Positions 12,542-31,150 of a stretch of DNA of 64,000 bases are shown here, one piece after another. Each line of letters opens with the position of its first letter. The first letter of the stretch is position 1. This DNA comes from Siniperca chuatsi. Its lineage: Eukaryota > Chordata > Actinopteri > Centrarchiformes > Sinipercidae. The stretch lies in assembly GCF_020085105.1 (NCBI RefSeq), contig NC_058042.1, forward strand, positions 16,202,001 through 16,266,000, in the 5' to 3' direction. The notes beneath the pieces were generated by a model, which did not search any database, was not told where the DNA came from, and saw only the letters and a program-made list of their open reading frames with translations. The position numbers and the translations under genes were made by a program.

Positions 12542-15500
12542 ATATATAACCTGAATAGCAGTTTGAGGCTCTAACAGTCTCAATGTATATATTTAAAAGA
12601 AAACCACCAAGGTTGATGCTACTGGCAGTTGCACATAGCCATACCTATATAATTACCCCCATACTCTACCACATGGTTCGCCATGCTGCCACTGTACAGC
12701 TCAATTGACCAGGTGGAATCAATTCTTGGAAACTTTTTTATCTCCTTTTTTAGCCATTTCAGCTTTCTTTTTTTCAGATTAATCATGGCATATTTTCTCT
12801 TTGTGGAAAAGAGGGAAACCCTTCTGTGTAACCTAGATATGAGCATGCACAGCTGCAGAGGCAGGCATGTGGAAAACAAGCTTATATCCATCTGAGCTGC
12901 AGAGGCAGGGGGGCTAGAATTTGTGTCACAGAGCTGACCTCTGACACACAGTCTTTGACTTTTCCAAGGACATAAAGTAGATACGATGTATTGTTGTTTG
13001 CCTCTGTCTTAAAACCAACAAAAACAATGATAACTTGTACATCACCTGTGTTGTTGCTCATTTTCTCTACTATGAGCATATTTGTCAGTGCTTACCATCT
13101 TCTATACAGATTAAAGATTTAAGAGCTAAGACTGGATATTTAAATTTTATAAATTGGATGTTTTAATCTCTATGAGCAATTCATTAACAATTTTCCAGAA
13201 ATCAGCAACGCCAATGTGTTTTTCCACAAACACCTGCTATGTAAATATTCTGAATTCTGCAATGTCACACACAAAAAATCTGTTTCCGTCACTATTTTAC
13301 TAAACCTCTTTTTATCAGTACATACACTTCTACACCTCAGCCAGTCATAAAATGTTATCAGCGTTGGTTTCATTTTACCATAAGTGATCTTTCCCTAACC
13401 TTCACCAAGTAAATTTTCAAAGAAGCAGATCAGAAAACACTTATATGAACTGTTTGTGGAACAGTTACAGTGTATGGGTCAATTTACCTGAGTTATCATT
13501 CAGACTTTCTAATGCACAAATTCAAAATGCTAAGAAAAGCAATGAAACATGTACATGATAAAGAAGAAGCTTCAGTTCTATGGATTTAAATAATCTGGAA
13601 ATTGTGTGTGCAAGTCAAGGTGTGCTGATTAATGGCACTATGAAAATTATGCTCCAAGACAAAGCCACTAGCAATTTATTATAGGTTATATAGGTATAGG
13701 CTGTCTTCTTTATAAAGAGGATTTACAAATCGCAAGCTTTAAGAAAAAGCATGCACCATTTATTCTGAATTTCAACAGGTTCTGACAAGTGTTTACAGGT
13801 TCACAAACACAGCTGACAGTGATTGTATTCAGACATCAAAGCTGATGGTGAACTACTTGTATCTGAGCAAGCAATGTTAGACGAACTAACATCCTGAATA
13901 AATGGCGGCAGAACATCTCATGGCATGTTAATGGTGGCATGGAGATCCCATTAAATCATTGCACTTCACTCAATGTATAGTGCATAAATAGAATTGGTTA
14001 TAACGTGACGTGCATAAGTTAAATGACACTGTGGCTGCTGGTTTATTATTACTCTACAGCAAACCTAAAGAAATGTCAATAAAGAGATGCCACCTGCATT
14101 GAGCCAAGGTAACTAAATCACAGTGTAGAATACTTTCTATAGCAACAAATGTTAAAGAAAAGTCAGAGGTTGTAAATTTATAAGTCAGGGATGTATCAGT
14201 GTCGTCATACAAGTGTTCAACAGTAGCTAGCACTGGCAAACTACAAGACAGTCTCTAATATTCTCATCAGCAAACAGAGTCAAACAAGTCTTTCAAGGAA
14301 AAAAAAGACACAGGAATAACCAAAACAGCAACACAACAGACATTTCCGAAAATAGGTTTAAATAGATCTTGAGCCTGACTTCCAGCTGTGCTACAATACA
14401 ACCACAAACTGCAGCCAGGCACTTGTAGCTTTGGTCACAAATATAAATAAACATCAGCATGGATGCGTCATGAGGAGCAATAAAAAGTGAAAGTAGATTT
14501 CCTTATCTAAAGAAGCATTCTTTCTCAGTGGTTGATAACTTCAGTTGAGCTTCAGGGTAAAAGTTAATAGAGGTGGTCTTGTGACCTGAACAACACTCGA
14601 GTAGATACCTGACTGAGAAATCTGCTTAGAAGAAATTATATTGAAATACTTCCTCCACTCTAAACAGCTGTGGCTCAGGTTCCCTTCAGCAAGACCCTAA
14701 ACAAAACTCTCCTTCAGAGCTGATCTACAGCCAACAGTGTGAGACTGTAACACTAAGCAACGCTCAGGCATGTTTAAGTGTATGAGTGTGAACTAAAGTA
14801 CTGATGAACAGCAAGCACCTGGGTCCAACTTAACAAAGACTTTAAGAGATAATACTTGCATTTCAACATGCTCTCTTGCATCACTCCATCACCACAACGA
14901 TGGAAAGGCTACTCAAATTACTACCTTGCATCTCCCGAGGGAACAACAGCCACTACTTCAAACATCACTGTCAGAGTAGGTACAAACATGTTAATTAAAT
15001 AACTGGTCCACTAATTTCATACTTCAAACGCCTGGTTCAAAAGTTTTATGATTTGCTGATTTTTCTAGCTGTATAGATTCACATTTCAATGTACAGTGTA
15101 CTAATCCTCATCTGAGACAATCTGACATCCTTTAAGGGACAGATCACTCAAAAACACAAACCTTTCACTTTCACCTGAAGCACATTTTGAATGTGATTTG
15201 ACCAGGTATAGAGCCCTTACAACACACCTAATGGCAATGAGTCTCAAGTACATTTGGAAAAACCCAACAGCAATGTCTCTTTATAAATATGACACAATTC
15301 AATATAAATCTACACACATTATTGCTGCATACTATTTTCTTGTCAGCTACTTTTTTACCCAGAAGGATGAAACTGTTCGCAACGACAAGTGGATTATTGT
15401 GAGTTAAATGATTACATGTGCATTGTTTTTAAGAAAGAGGAAAATTACTTTCACTGTGATGTTGAGTGAACAACAGCCCCTTTAAAAGTGTCTGGTGATG

Positions 15501-16114
15501 GGCCAGACTCCCTCCTGTTAAACTGAATGGAGAACAGAGAAGAATTTCCTCAATAGCTTTGTGTTGACAGTCCCGTCCAGTGAGAGGGGAAGGTCATTGT
15601 TTGATCTGCACAATAGAAAGCGTTTAAGGGAAAAAAGAGAGCTAAAGAAAACCAGTCACATCGCTAGGCTTTGCATTATAGTGTATAAGATAAGATCATA
15701 TGGATTTAATTTGTAATCTGTTAAGAAAACGCATACAAACATTCATGATAGCACCTAAAGCTTCTCATATTTAAACTACAAAGCATTCAGTGCTTGCCTT
15801 GCCATGCATTTGCCAGTGTTGTTCTAAAGGTGTGCATCTGGATCTAGATCTGCATCACATTCACACAGACAATCACGTGTTACGCGACTTTTACATCCAA
15901 GTAAAGTGCAGGAGGTCATAAGAAAGTGGAGTAGTTTAAAAAAACGCACATCTTTCAGTGTTCAGACAATCATTTTTAAAATTCCTGGATCCTCATGTGC
16001 CCCACAAACCAATCACTTTTTGCTTAGCCCATGGTCTAAATCTGCACCAGATTTCATTGTAATCTGCTACTAAGTTTAAAATAAAAAATAAGTTCAAGTT
16101 AAAATTATGGCCCC

Positions 16115-16143
16115 CTAACTAACTAACTAACTAACTAACTAAC
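16115..16143. repeat. (CTAA)n tetranucleotide microsatellite
   Basis: About seven tandem copies of ctaa directly after a short cccc run. Confidence 0.9.
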
Positions 16144-16889
16144 AAGCAGAGCTGAAAACCTACCTTTATGAGTATGCTGTGGATAAAAAGTACAATACTG
16201 ATATGTAAAGTATGTACTTGTGCATTATTTCTTACATGGTTATTGCCACCTAAGATTACCACATTAATCCTTCACTGGTTTGTACATGACATGTACTGCA
16301 TGTCAAATAGTACATAGGTCTGTACTATACCTGGCCTATGTATGTACTGTATATGCCATGTACAGTACCTACAGCTTTAACAAAGAAAACGGCATGTGTA
16401 CAATCTTGTATAAAATCTGTATAAACTATGTACCTTAAGCATGTAAGACAAAATCCACAGCACACATTTAAAGTTCACACATTTTGTTTCACGTGGGTTT
16501 TATCTCCAAAGACAAAAACAAAGTCCAAACTACAAGGGGAAAAGTCCACAGTGAGTTCACCTCAGAGAGGTCTGATCATGGGTGCTGTTTCTGCTTATCT
16601 GCTGGTTTGACTTTGTGGATGTTTTAAAGCGATAACTTGGTGTAATTACAATCCACAGAGTTACTGCTTTGTATCCGCTGGGACATTTTTCTTCATTCAA
16701 AGGGTCAACTGAGAAAAAAAAACAAAAAACACACACACACACTCACACTGTTTTAGCCTGCTTACTGCACTTCATCGTTTAACATCTCGATGACCAAATA
16801 TGGTCACATGGAGATTAGGACTACATTTAAACGCACCTTGCTATTTTTTTACGACACCTTTTACACACTTTTCAGGCTTTTTATCGGAG

Positions 16890-17460
16890 CCTAGTTTTCG
16901 GTAGTTTGTGCCGGTTTCCTACCGCTAAGCTAGCTAAAAGTTTAACCCTCCTGCTGTAACGTTAGCTCGTCGATAACGGTCCAAAAAGCAGGCGGCTTTT
17001 AACGTTACCTCCGAGTTTCTCCTCACATCCATGGCGGCTGACCTTTTCAGATTATAATCCCCTTTTGCGGCGCACAAATCCCTTTTCTTCTACGCGGTGA
17101 AAAACTTTGGCTGCTTTACCTGCCCTTCTCAATAAACTCCGACTTATGTCTTTCCAGCCAAAACCGACAAAAAAGGGAAGAAAAAAACCCTCCTGCCTCC
17201 CCTCTCACAGCCTGCAGCAGAGTGGAAGGCAGGACTTGTTGCCATGGAAACGGGTTGTTTGCCCCCCACTGTTCTCGGGATTTGCCCCCCCTGTCCTCCT
17301 CAGAGAGGCATTCATCCTCTCTCTCTCTCCCTGCCTTGTTTATTGTCGCGGCGAGCCGAGGAGTGTGGATGAATATTCACGAGCTGAAGGCTGCTGATGG
17401 GATGAAACCGTGTTGCCAGCGTTGCTAGCACATTGTCATGCTGAAACCCGCTGGTCAATA
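16890..17460 (-). promoter_or_regulatory. Candidate promoter / 5' exon region of dennd2b
   Basis: This stretch is richer in G+C and CpG than its surroundings. It holds a splice donor on the minus strand (gag|gtaacg at 17009/17008), an ATG in a perfect Kozak context (gccgccATGG, A at 17032) and an RFX-type X-box at 17238-17251. It lies upstream of the dennd2b start exon in the right orientation. In human the ST5 promoter is close to that of the divergent AKIP1, so a bidirectional promoter is possible, but I found no akip1 exons to the right. Assigning it to dennd2b is inference. Confidence 0.4.
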
Positions 17461-17604
17461 GGAATACGTTTCCCCCACACAAAGATGCCTTTCATTTGAC
17501 AGAGATGAATGTGTAACCAAGCAGGTCGTGGAGCAGTGCATGAAGCCCGCACTCACCAAGTTTTGAATCAGCGTTAACAACATGTACAAATACACTGTGG
17601 TGAG

Positions 17605-18404
17605 CAGTGGTTGAATTTAACTAAGTAGGCTATATTTACTCTAGTGCTGTGCTTAAGTACACATTCGAGGTACTTATACTTCACTTGAGTATTTCCATTC
17701 TGTGCAACTTCTACTTCACTACATCTCAGAGGCAAATATTGTACTTTCTCCTCCACTGCATTTGTCTGACAGCTTTAGTTACTAATTACTTTTCAGATTA
17801 CACATTTTCATACCCTTCCTGTCCAGTGAAAACTGTGTACCTATCTTATCTGTATGTGATTTTGATTTTTTATGTTAAACTGAAGGATTATGTGTAAAAT
17901 TCTCCCACATCTTAAGATAAATAAACTATTTACAACCCCCCTTGGATTAGCTGGAAAATGCATCATCACAAAGCTGAAAACAGAGCTGTTTTTCTGAGCT
18001 CGTGAAAAGTTTCAGAGATACGTGGTTCTCACAGGACAGTGACGCAAGAAACATATGATGATCTCATACAATGTGATGCATTGCTGTAGATTAAACTGCC
18101 CAACAGTATAAAAAGTAGCACAACCATAAGCATCTACAGTAAAATGCAACTTACACATTAATGCAGCAGTAATATTAATCCCAAAACATCATATATAATA
18201 TTAAACACTGACAGGGAACATTTTCTGCATACTACTGAGTACTTTTACTTTTGATACTTTAAGTAAATTTAGCTGATAATACTTACATACTTTTACTTAA
18301 GTAGGGTTTTGAATGCAGGACTTTTACTCGTAGTGGAGTATTTTCACACTGTAGAGTTGCTACTTGTACTAAAGTAAAGGATCTGAATACTTCCGCCACC
18401 ACTG
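17605..18404. mobile_element. Non-autonomous hAT-like element, 800 bp, with 8-bp target duplication
   Basis: The element starts cagtggttgaattt and ends ttccgccaccactg, giving short inverted ends of the CAGTGGTGGAA type. It is flanked by gtggtgag at 17597-17604 and gtggtgac at 18405-18412, an 8-bp target-site duplication matching at 7 of 8 bases, as expected for hAT transposons. The interior repeats acttaagtaaaag-like motifs seen in many fish copies. No transposase is encoded. Confidence 0.7.
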
Positions 18405-18429
18405 GTGGTGACATTATTATTTATTTAAA

Positions 18430-18780
18430 CAGTGGAGGAAGAAGTACTCAGATGATCTATTACTTAAGTAAAAGTAGCAATACCACAGTGAGGAAATACT
18501 TACAAGTAGTCCTGCATTCAAAATCTTACTTAAGTAAAAGTTTTTATAAATATAAAATTATTATAAATATTATATTTTTGGATTACTTTCACAGATGCAT
18601 TTTCATGTAAACAGCATTTTAATGTTGCAGCAGGTTGAGAGGGTAGTTTAATCTTTTTAACAATTTTGTAATGTAATATACTGATCAGATGTTTTGTACT
18701 GTAAAATCTTTACTGCAAAGTAACTGGGCATGTAGTACTAGACATGTTGTTAAGTAGAAGTAGAAAATAAAATGAAATCT
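18430..18780. mobile_element. Second hAT-like MITE fragment adjoining the first
   Basis: It begins cagtggaggaagaagtactc and carries ttacttaagtaaaagtagca and similar blocks related to the right half of the neighbouring element. It appears in opposite orientation, only about 25 bp beyond the neighbour's end. The distal edge is not clear. Confidence 0.5.
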
Positions 18781-21700
18781 TGTTTTTGCTGACGTCCTGT
18801 GGTTTAACTTCTCACCTTGCTGCAGTGATATACAGGTGTACTCCAAGACCCTATGACATCACTTGTGGGTGTGGTTACAGGTGCAACAAAGCACAAATCT
18901 GACAGGAGACAACCAACCACACACATCAGTGGTGTTGGGTAAAACAGGCTTGAAACCTTTAATCAAAGAGGGCAATGAAACACTGTTGATCTCTCAACGT
19001 ATCATACAGTGTCGCTGCTTTGGAGGCTCAATGTAATATCAATGTAAAAGTCTGTGCTGTGGTTCTGCAGCAAAAATAAAGAGCATCTTTGTAATGTCAG
19101 CTCATGTAAACCATTTCAGACTGTGCATGTTCATTTGGACACATTTCCACAAATACCTAAAATAAATGATACCAGACGACAACACGATATAGTGATATAT
19201 ATTATTACGATATATATTATATAGTTTGCCTCAGCTTTTCTGTTCACTATAAAATATAAGTAAGTGAGTAAAGTTCATTTAGCACCTCTCTAGATCATAT
19301 ACCACAGTGCTTCACAATAAAAGACAAAAGAAAATAAATATAAAGAGAAACAATTTATTTTCTAGTTTATCCTTCAAAAACACCAGAGATCAAACCAAAC
19401 GAAAACTATCTGCACTGTATGGATTACATGACAGGGAACATCTTAAATAAAGGGACTTACTGTTAAGATACATGAATTACTTAGAGATTCTGAATTTTTG
19501 CTACCTTTTTGAAGCTCATTTATCCTTAAGTTTGAGCCTTTTCACTCTATTCAAACTGTAGCTTGGTGTTTTGTTTGCTGTACAATTAGAAATTGATGGA
19601 AGTTGTCAGTAATTCCTTGTCCCAGAAAAAAACAACACGAAAAAAATAGACAGTTTGAACACCTACACACACATCTGCTGATGAAGACTGTGTGATACAG
19701 TTAAAAGCTCCAGAACAAGCAAGTAAGTGGATCTTGAGTGTAGAATGTTTTGCTCCCGAGGTCAAAATTGAACTATTCACAATGTATCAGGCAAATTAAT
19801 CACACACCTCATGATATCGAACATGAAATCCTTCTCTCTTTCTGTGCCGCTTCATGTAACATCTTTACACCAAATGTTGACGCACTACCCATCCATAAAA
19901 CTTCACTCACTCTGAGCCCTGCGTCTATCAGTCTCTCGGGGGTGTCCTATCATCCCACAGACTTGGGAACAGAGGAAGTCACAAAACCCAGACATTCGTC
20001 ATCACAGTCCGTAACATCAAGTCAGCAGGAAGCCTGTGCAGCTCTGCCACTGTGCAGCTTTTCTCAGAGACCCACTCAAAAAAGCTTTCAAGGTGTCGTA
20101 AGAAAGATTGTCCTTCCTGAAAGCACTGCAAATCCTCACTGTCTGAGCACAAAAGACAGAGGCGCTGACTGCTTTTGTGGGATGTTTTACCAGTACGTAA
20201 CCTCAGTTTTTACTCTCATGGAATTCATTGTTTCCATTGATCGCAGTGCCATCTGTATTTCTCATTAAAAGCCACATCCTCTTCTTGCAGTGACATCAAA
20301 TGAAAGCATTGCACGCAGCTGCTCCATGTATACACTCACATACATACATCACGATACCCTTACATCCATAACAGGACTCTCTACAGTATTATGCCAGGCT
20401 CCAAAAACTTAGTACGCATTATTTCAAAAGTAGGTTTTAGGACTGACGGCGGGGCTCTGATGCTTCCCATTCGCATGATTTCACACCTGCTAAAGCCATA
20501 GTCAGTCAATCAGTCACAAGGGAGTGAGTGTTTATTTTCTCAAATAAAATCCCTGAACCTGATGTGTGTTTGTTAAGGATCCACTGTGAATCACAAATCC
20601 TCAAACATTCAACAGGATTATTCCACAGCTCTATGGGGCTTTTTCCACCTACACTCCAAAAATTCCCCTCAGATCCTTTCTTTCTGCTTCTGGACGTTCC
20701 CAGAGGGTTCGAGGGAAGTATGGAAATATTGAGCCCATTTGAGAAGAGAACAGCAAAAAGTCAAAGTCACTGCACATTTGTATCTGCTTGCATTTTCAAT
20801 AAGAATATATTTGGTGCAATAAACACCATATCAGGTTTCAGAAACAGACCTGAGGCCGCTCTTAAACTCCAGGATTAAGTTGAGTCAGGCTGACGTGTCT
20901 AGTCAACACTCCTGCTCATGGGCCTAGAGATACAGTCTGACAGCACTGACAGAGAAGACACAAGCTGTCGAGTAAAGACATCCTCTCCTCTTTAAAACTG
21001 AAGAAAATAAGCTGCAAGTGTCTCCTGCGCAGTAGCTGAAAATAATATAATGTAACTACTACTTAGTTTTTTTGGTAAATGCAAAACATTCTTGCTTTGC
21101 AAAATGTTACTGTATCCATTCTGTGGTTGCTCTGAGACAGTAATGTAAACTATGTGATCATTCAAGCGTTTACAGCCTTGGGCACGTTCCCAACCTGTTT
21201 TGACTGTTTGGAGGGGGCGGGGGTGTCACATGGAGAAAGCTGCTATCAAACTCATCCATCTATCGTCACTTAAGATAGAAAATAACTCTGAAATACTACT
21301 GACTACCTTGGGAGTATGTGTTGGCAAGGATGGAGGCGTCTATTTTTCTTATTAATACTGGGAACTCTCTGTCCTGTTGTTACAGTGTGCACCATTACCA
21401 ATCATCAAAACACACTCAATAAGGGAAATAAAGTAACAGAATAATGAACCAAGCAGGTTATTCTTTGATTAATAAAGTTTAATTGTTCACTCAATAACGA
21501 GTTAACACCACGTTACTGTTTCTAAAGAAATGCTTTGAATAACTGCAGCTGCAGCTACACAACACACCGAGCCGGCGCAGCAGCGAGGAGCAAACGTTTA
21601 GCTCAAGGACATTCCCTTTATCTCATGGTATGTTTAGCTTTTCACCACACAGCAGCTACAACATCAGTCTGACCACTGATTCAGAAACCTTGAAGGCAAA

Positions 21701-23400
21701 TGTAGTATAATGGTGTAATGTTTCATAGAGTTTAATCATGACAGTGTGTGTGTAGGATGGGTTTGTCTCAGAAAGAAAATAATAAAACTTAATAACAGAA
21801 CTATAACTTGTAGGGACATGACAGGGAAAAGTAAACACAGGTGAGTGCATCAACAATGTCTGAAGAGAGCGAAAAGACATTGATTATTAAGATGGATCAA
21901 ATTCAAAGGCTGAGGCGCCCCCTGTAGGCTAACTAATGCAAATGCAGCACTGAATCTGAGAATAACTGCTTTTCCCCCCAAACATCCAACAGTGGATTAG
22001 ACGGTTTACCAACACCGATCAAAGTGAGCGTCAATGGATAACTTTGAGCTCAGTCATGTGAATCATGTCAACAATAGAAAAGGCTATAAAATACATTTCT
22101 TCTTTTCTTATAAACTCAACAATCTAAAGATGCAACAAAACAAAAAAGTTGCTCAAAAAAAGTTAAAATCCGTTAGATTTATGTATATAACAACATTTAA
22201 TGAGCGCAAACAAAACGCCTACCTGTCTTTCTGTGTTGCTGCAGTGTTTGTTCAGTGATCCATTCTTTCACAGAGCCTGTGTCGCTTTCTGTCTGTGCAG
22301 CCTGAAAACTGACTCTTTTTTTCTGCGGAAAAATAGTCTCCTCCGTATAACAAAAAAAAGGAAAAGTGGACTGCACAGGAAATGATGACGCAGCTCTATG
22401 GAAATCACTTCTTTTTCACACAAAAGAAGATACTAAGAGTTATTAAACATTTACACACAAATGAATAGTCACAGTTTAGCTCAACAGATTAATTAAGAGT
22501 TTAACTGGCCATTTACCAGCTGTTTCCAGAAGCTTTTCAGTCAGTAAAAGTAACTTGAGGTACTTTTACCAAAATTAAACTGCAAACATGCCTGTTAAGT
22601 TTTTTTTATAGGAAATTATACTGACCAGTCCAGAGGTGAGTCTATATAGATAATTTTTCCATTGGCAGTGTCAAATTGCTATGGATCAGAAAGCTCTTGC
22701 CAACACATTGAACAGAAATCATCAAAAGGGTCAGAGATTGACTCACAAAGTAACCAGCACACTAAAACTAAATGTGTGCATCCAAGGCTGGATTACCAAC
22801 CAGGCAAAATGGATAACATGTGACATGTGACCCCAGACCAAGTCAGAGTGTCTACTACTTTGTAGTAATTTGATCAATTTTGATTCATTTGTTGGGTAAT
22901 ATGCACAACAAAAGTGTAGTTTGGAAATAGTGAGGGACCTAAAAGTTGGCTCCTGCATTTTTACCAGATCTTGAGGCCCTTGTCTTATAGGAGGGCCAGT
23001 TTTAATACCTTAATATATTTTAGTTGGTGTACCATCTTAAATAATTCTGTTTAAATGATCACAAACATAAAGGAAACCAGTGTAGAAATACTGGCTGATT
23101 TCTACAACTCTGGGCAAAATGAGTTGGGGGGAAATGTGTGTGTGTGGTTTAATTTACAGGGACACCCTGCCAGGTTAATCCAGCACTATGTACAATGAGT
23201 AGGCCATGACATTTATTTCAAAGTGCACCTGCATATTATTTCTCACAGTGGTGGTGTGATGTGTTGACATAACATCATCAAACTATCCATAGGTATTATC
23301 TGCTAACAGCTGTACAAACTGGTAAACACTTCCTGGTTAGGACTGCAGCTAAAGTAAAGCATGAAGGAAGTTCAACACATTACAAATGCAAGAATCACAA
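18781..23400. other. Gene-free region between the dennd2b promoter area and the tmem9b 3' end
   Basis: I recognise no gene here on either strand. Two open frames on the plus strand, 19750-20268 (172 codons) and 20528-20878 (116 codons), have no recognisable domain, and their composition does not suggest selection. Human AKIP1 and ASCL3 would fall in this interval if conserved. I saw no bHLH motif or AKIP1-like sequence. Confidence 0.5.
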
Positions 23401-24540
23401 ATATTCCATAAATTTATTTCAGAATTAAAGGTATCACATATACAATAGTTAAGAACACTTTCATAGGTCTCCTAACAGTGGTTCTTTATCCACTCTGTCC
23501 ATGTACACAATATACACAAAATAAACTTCTTTGAACACAGAATAACACCTCCCGTCATATTAATGCTGCCTGTTGCAAACCCTCATAATGGAACGGATGT
23601 TAGACCATGCGCACGGAAGTGCTAAAATAAGACCGTTCATTAGATTTGTTTAGGCAGTTTAAGGAGGATCAATAGCACAGCTACGTTTTCTATGACATCA
23701 CCAACAAATTGCATCGGTTTCAGCAACAAGGTTCAGTGAAACTACTTTCAAATATCAAATTCAATGTAATGCACTAAATGATGGATTTCACACCAGTTAT
23801 CAGACATTATGGTGGGAATGAAGGATTAAAAAGACATTTATAACATTTTTATTATAAAACATGCATTTCTAAAGAAAGATTTATATTTTACACTATTTCC
23901 TTTCTCCTGTGGTGAGAGCAGTAGTTCCAAGTTATGTTAGGGTGGAAAATACCCGCCAGCTACATGTTAACAGATGATTAATGCAGCCAGGAGGCTGGTC
24001 CAGTTATCCAGCCATGATGAGTGGTGGTTTTACTCTGAAAGCCAGTTAGGCTTGTAAAATTGACAGACTGGTCAGCTTTGGACAGCTGGGACTCCACCTG
24101 ACACTGTGGCCAGAAAAAATTAAGAGGATGTTAATAAAATATGCACTTGAAAGATTTATTTTTTTATCTCACATTTAGTTGTCTCTACCATCAAATTTTT
24201 TCATTGAAAATTCTCTGGTGACTTGGCACTTCTGCAAACTAGACAGCAGGCAGAGAGTACATTCTGCTTTTAGGAGCGCTATTTAAGACTGTTCATTCAA
24301 GATTGTGCAAAAAATGAATTCACTGTAATCTCTTGTGCTGCCTGCAGACTAAATAAGGGACTTCTGCTCTACAGATCCAGACTTCTTCCCCTTGTTCACC
24401 TCGAAAGTGTCACACTTGATGAGATACAAACCACAGATGAGAGAAAGGAAGCGATATAAACTGAGGGCTCCGTCACAGTGTTTTTTTGTTTTGTTTTTTG
24501 TGTTTTTTGCTCCACCAGTAACTCTTGCACGCAGGGCAGT
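23400..24540 (-). other. tmem9b 3' UTR and downstream flank
   Basis: This is the sequence after the tmem9b stop, reading right to left. AATAAA poly(A) signals on the minus strand occur near 24160, 23847 and 23406. I cannot say which one is used. No coding sequence is seen. Confidence 0.5.
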
Positions 24541-30084
<5,544 letters not shown>

Positions 30085-30330
30085 CTTGACAGTCTGTCAC
30101 AGATCTTCAGTTTCCAAATAACAGCAGTTCAACTGTTTCCAGAAACAACACCCTAAAAACTGACGACGTTTGCCATCAAGCTAATTCAGGGATAAACAGC
30201 TTCAGCTTTCCAGCAGCTGACTTGTAGTTTTGGGAGAAGTCGGTCGGCTTCCGCATACAGGACCACTGGGAGCGCTCGATTGTGAATATAATCAGACCCC
30301 GGCGGGCGGTGAAATGTCAAATACATGTAA
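30085..30330 (-). promoter_or_regulatory. Probable tmem9b promoter and 5' UTR
   Basis: The sequence directly upstream of the tmem9b ATG rises in G+C and CpG (ccccggcgggcggtg near 30296-30312) with no TATA box seen. This is typical of a housekeeping-type promoter. The exact start site cannot be placed. Confidence 0.45.
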
Positions 30331-30995
30331 TCAATGGGCCGTTTTGTAACATCATCGTTTAGTTAGGGCAAAAATATATTACTCGATAATTAAATCAATT
30401 GCTTTTAATAATTCTGAGAAATCTTCTTAAAACCCATTATGCAGCGCTACACTCCGCCCTTGCTGGTGAGCGGGTGAGCACCTAGAGTTTAAAACGAACA
30501 CACCCATTGGTTTGACATTGCAACCAGTGAGATTACTAAACTCTGGTCCGGAAAAATGAAGAGGACCGTGGGGTGAAGAGCTACAGTTTAATACACAGCA
30601 TTAGATATGGAGAATAGATAACAGTACATAAGATATATAATATGTATAGTCATGTTGTTATACATAAGATATATAACAAAAATATTTATAATAAGATTCT
30701 TTTGGCTATATTTTATGGAATGGTAATCCCTTGGATTCAAATTTGGGTAAAGCTTAGTCTTAATGTCCTAATGATGAGCCTACTGGACACCTGGAGTAAG
30801 ATCAAATAAAACTTTATTTATCCCCAGGGAAATTAAGCATTACAGTAGCACAAGAACCAGAGAGATATGTAGAAATGTATACAACTAACAAATAAATCAA
30901 ATCAGAAAGCTTGATACAGTATATTATCCCAAACAAGTGTACATATCTAGTAAGTAAAATAATATAACTTTAACTGGTCTAATAGAGCAGTCATG

Positions 30996-31079
<84 letters not shown>

Positions 31080-31150
31080 TTGAAATGCAGCTTAAACAAT
31101 TCAAAAGTTCTGTTTTGTGCCACAAAAAAGTGGTGGAAGGGAATAAAAAC
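30331..31150. other. Intergenic stretch between tmem9b and the scube2 3' end
   Basis: About 0.8 kb with no coding sequence. It holds a retroposon-like block at about 30805-30850 (aactttatttatccccaggg) and a long (GT)n tract at 30997-31078. In human, NRIP3 lies between TMEM9B and SCUBE2. There is no room for it here. Confidence 0.6.
30997..31078. repeat. (TG)n microsatellite, about 82 bp
   Basis: Uninterrupted TG repeats just downstream of the scube2 polyadenylation region. Likely highly polymorphic. Confidence 0.95.

Larger units (their letters stand above)
5761..16890 (-). other. Gene-free stretch upstream of the dennd2b start exon, probably its first intron
   Basis: About 11 kb with no exon I can support on either strand. 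It holds scattered repeats: degenerate cgatatatc-type sequence near 7.1-7.5 kb, a DNA-transposon-derived composite at about 8958-9963, a tRNA-like SINE head near 10751, (GT)n at 11348-11413, a 16-bp tandem duplication at 12510-12541 and (CTAA)n at 16115-16143. The intron assignment is inferred from the probable promoter at about 17 kb and would fail if the true first exon lies closer. Confidence 0.45.
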
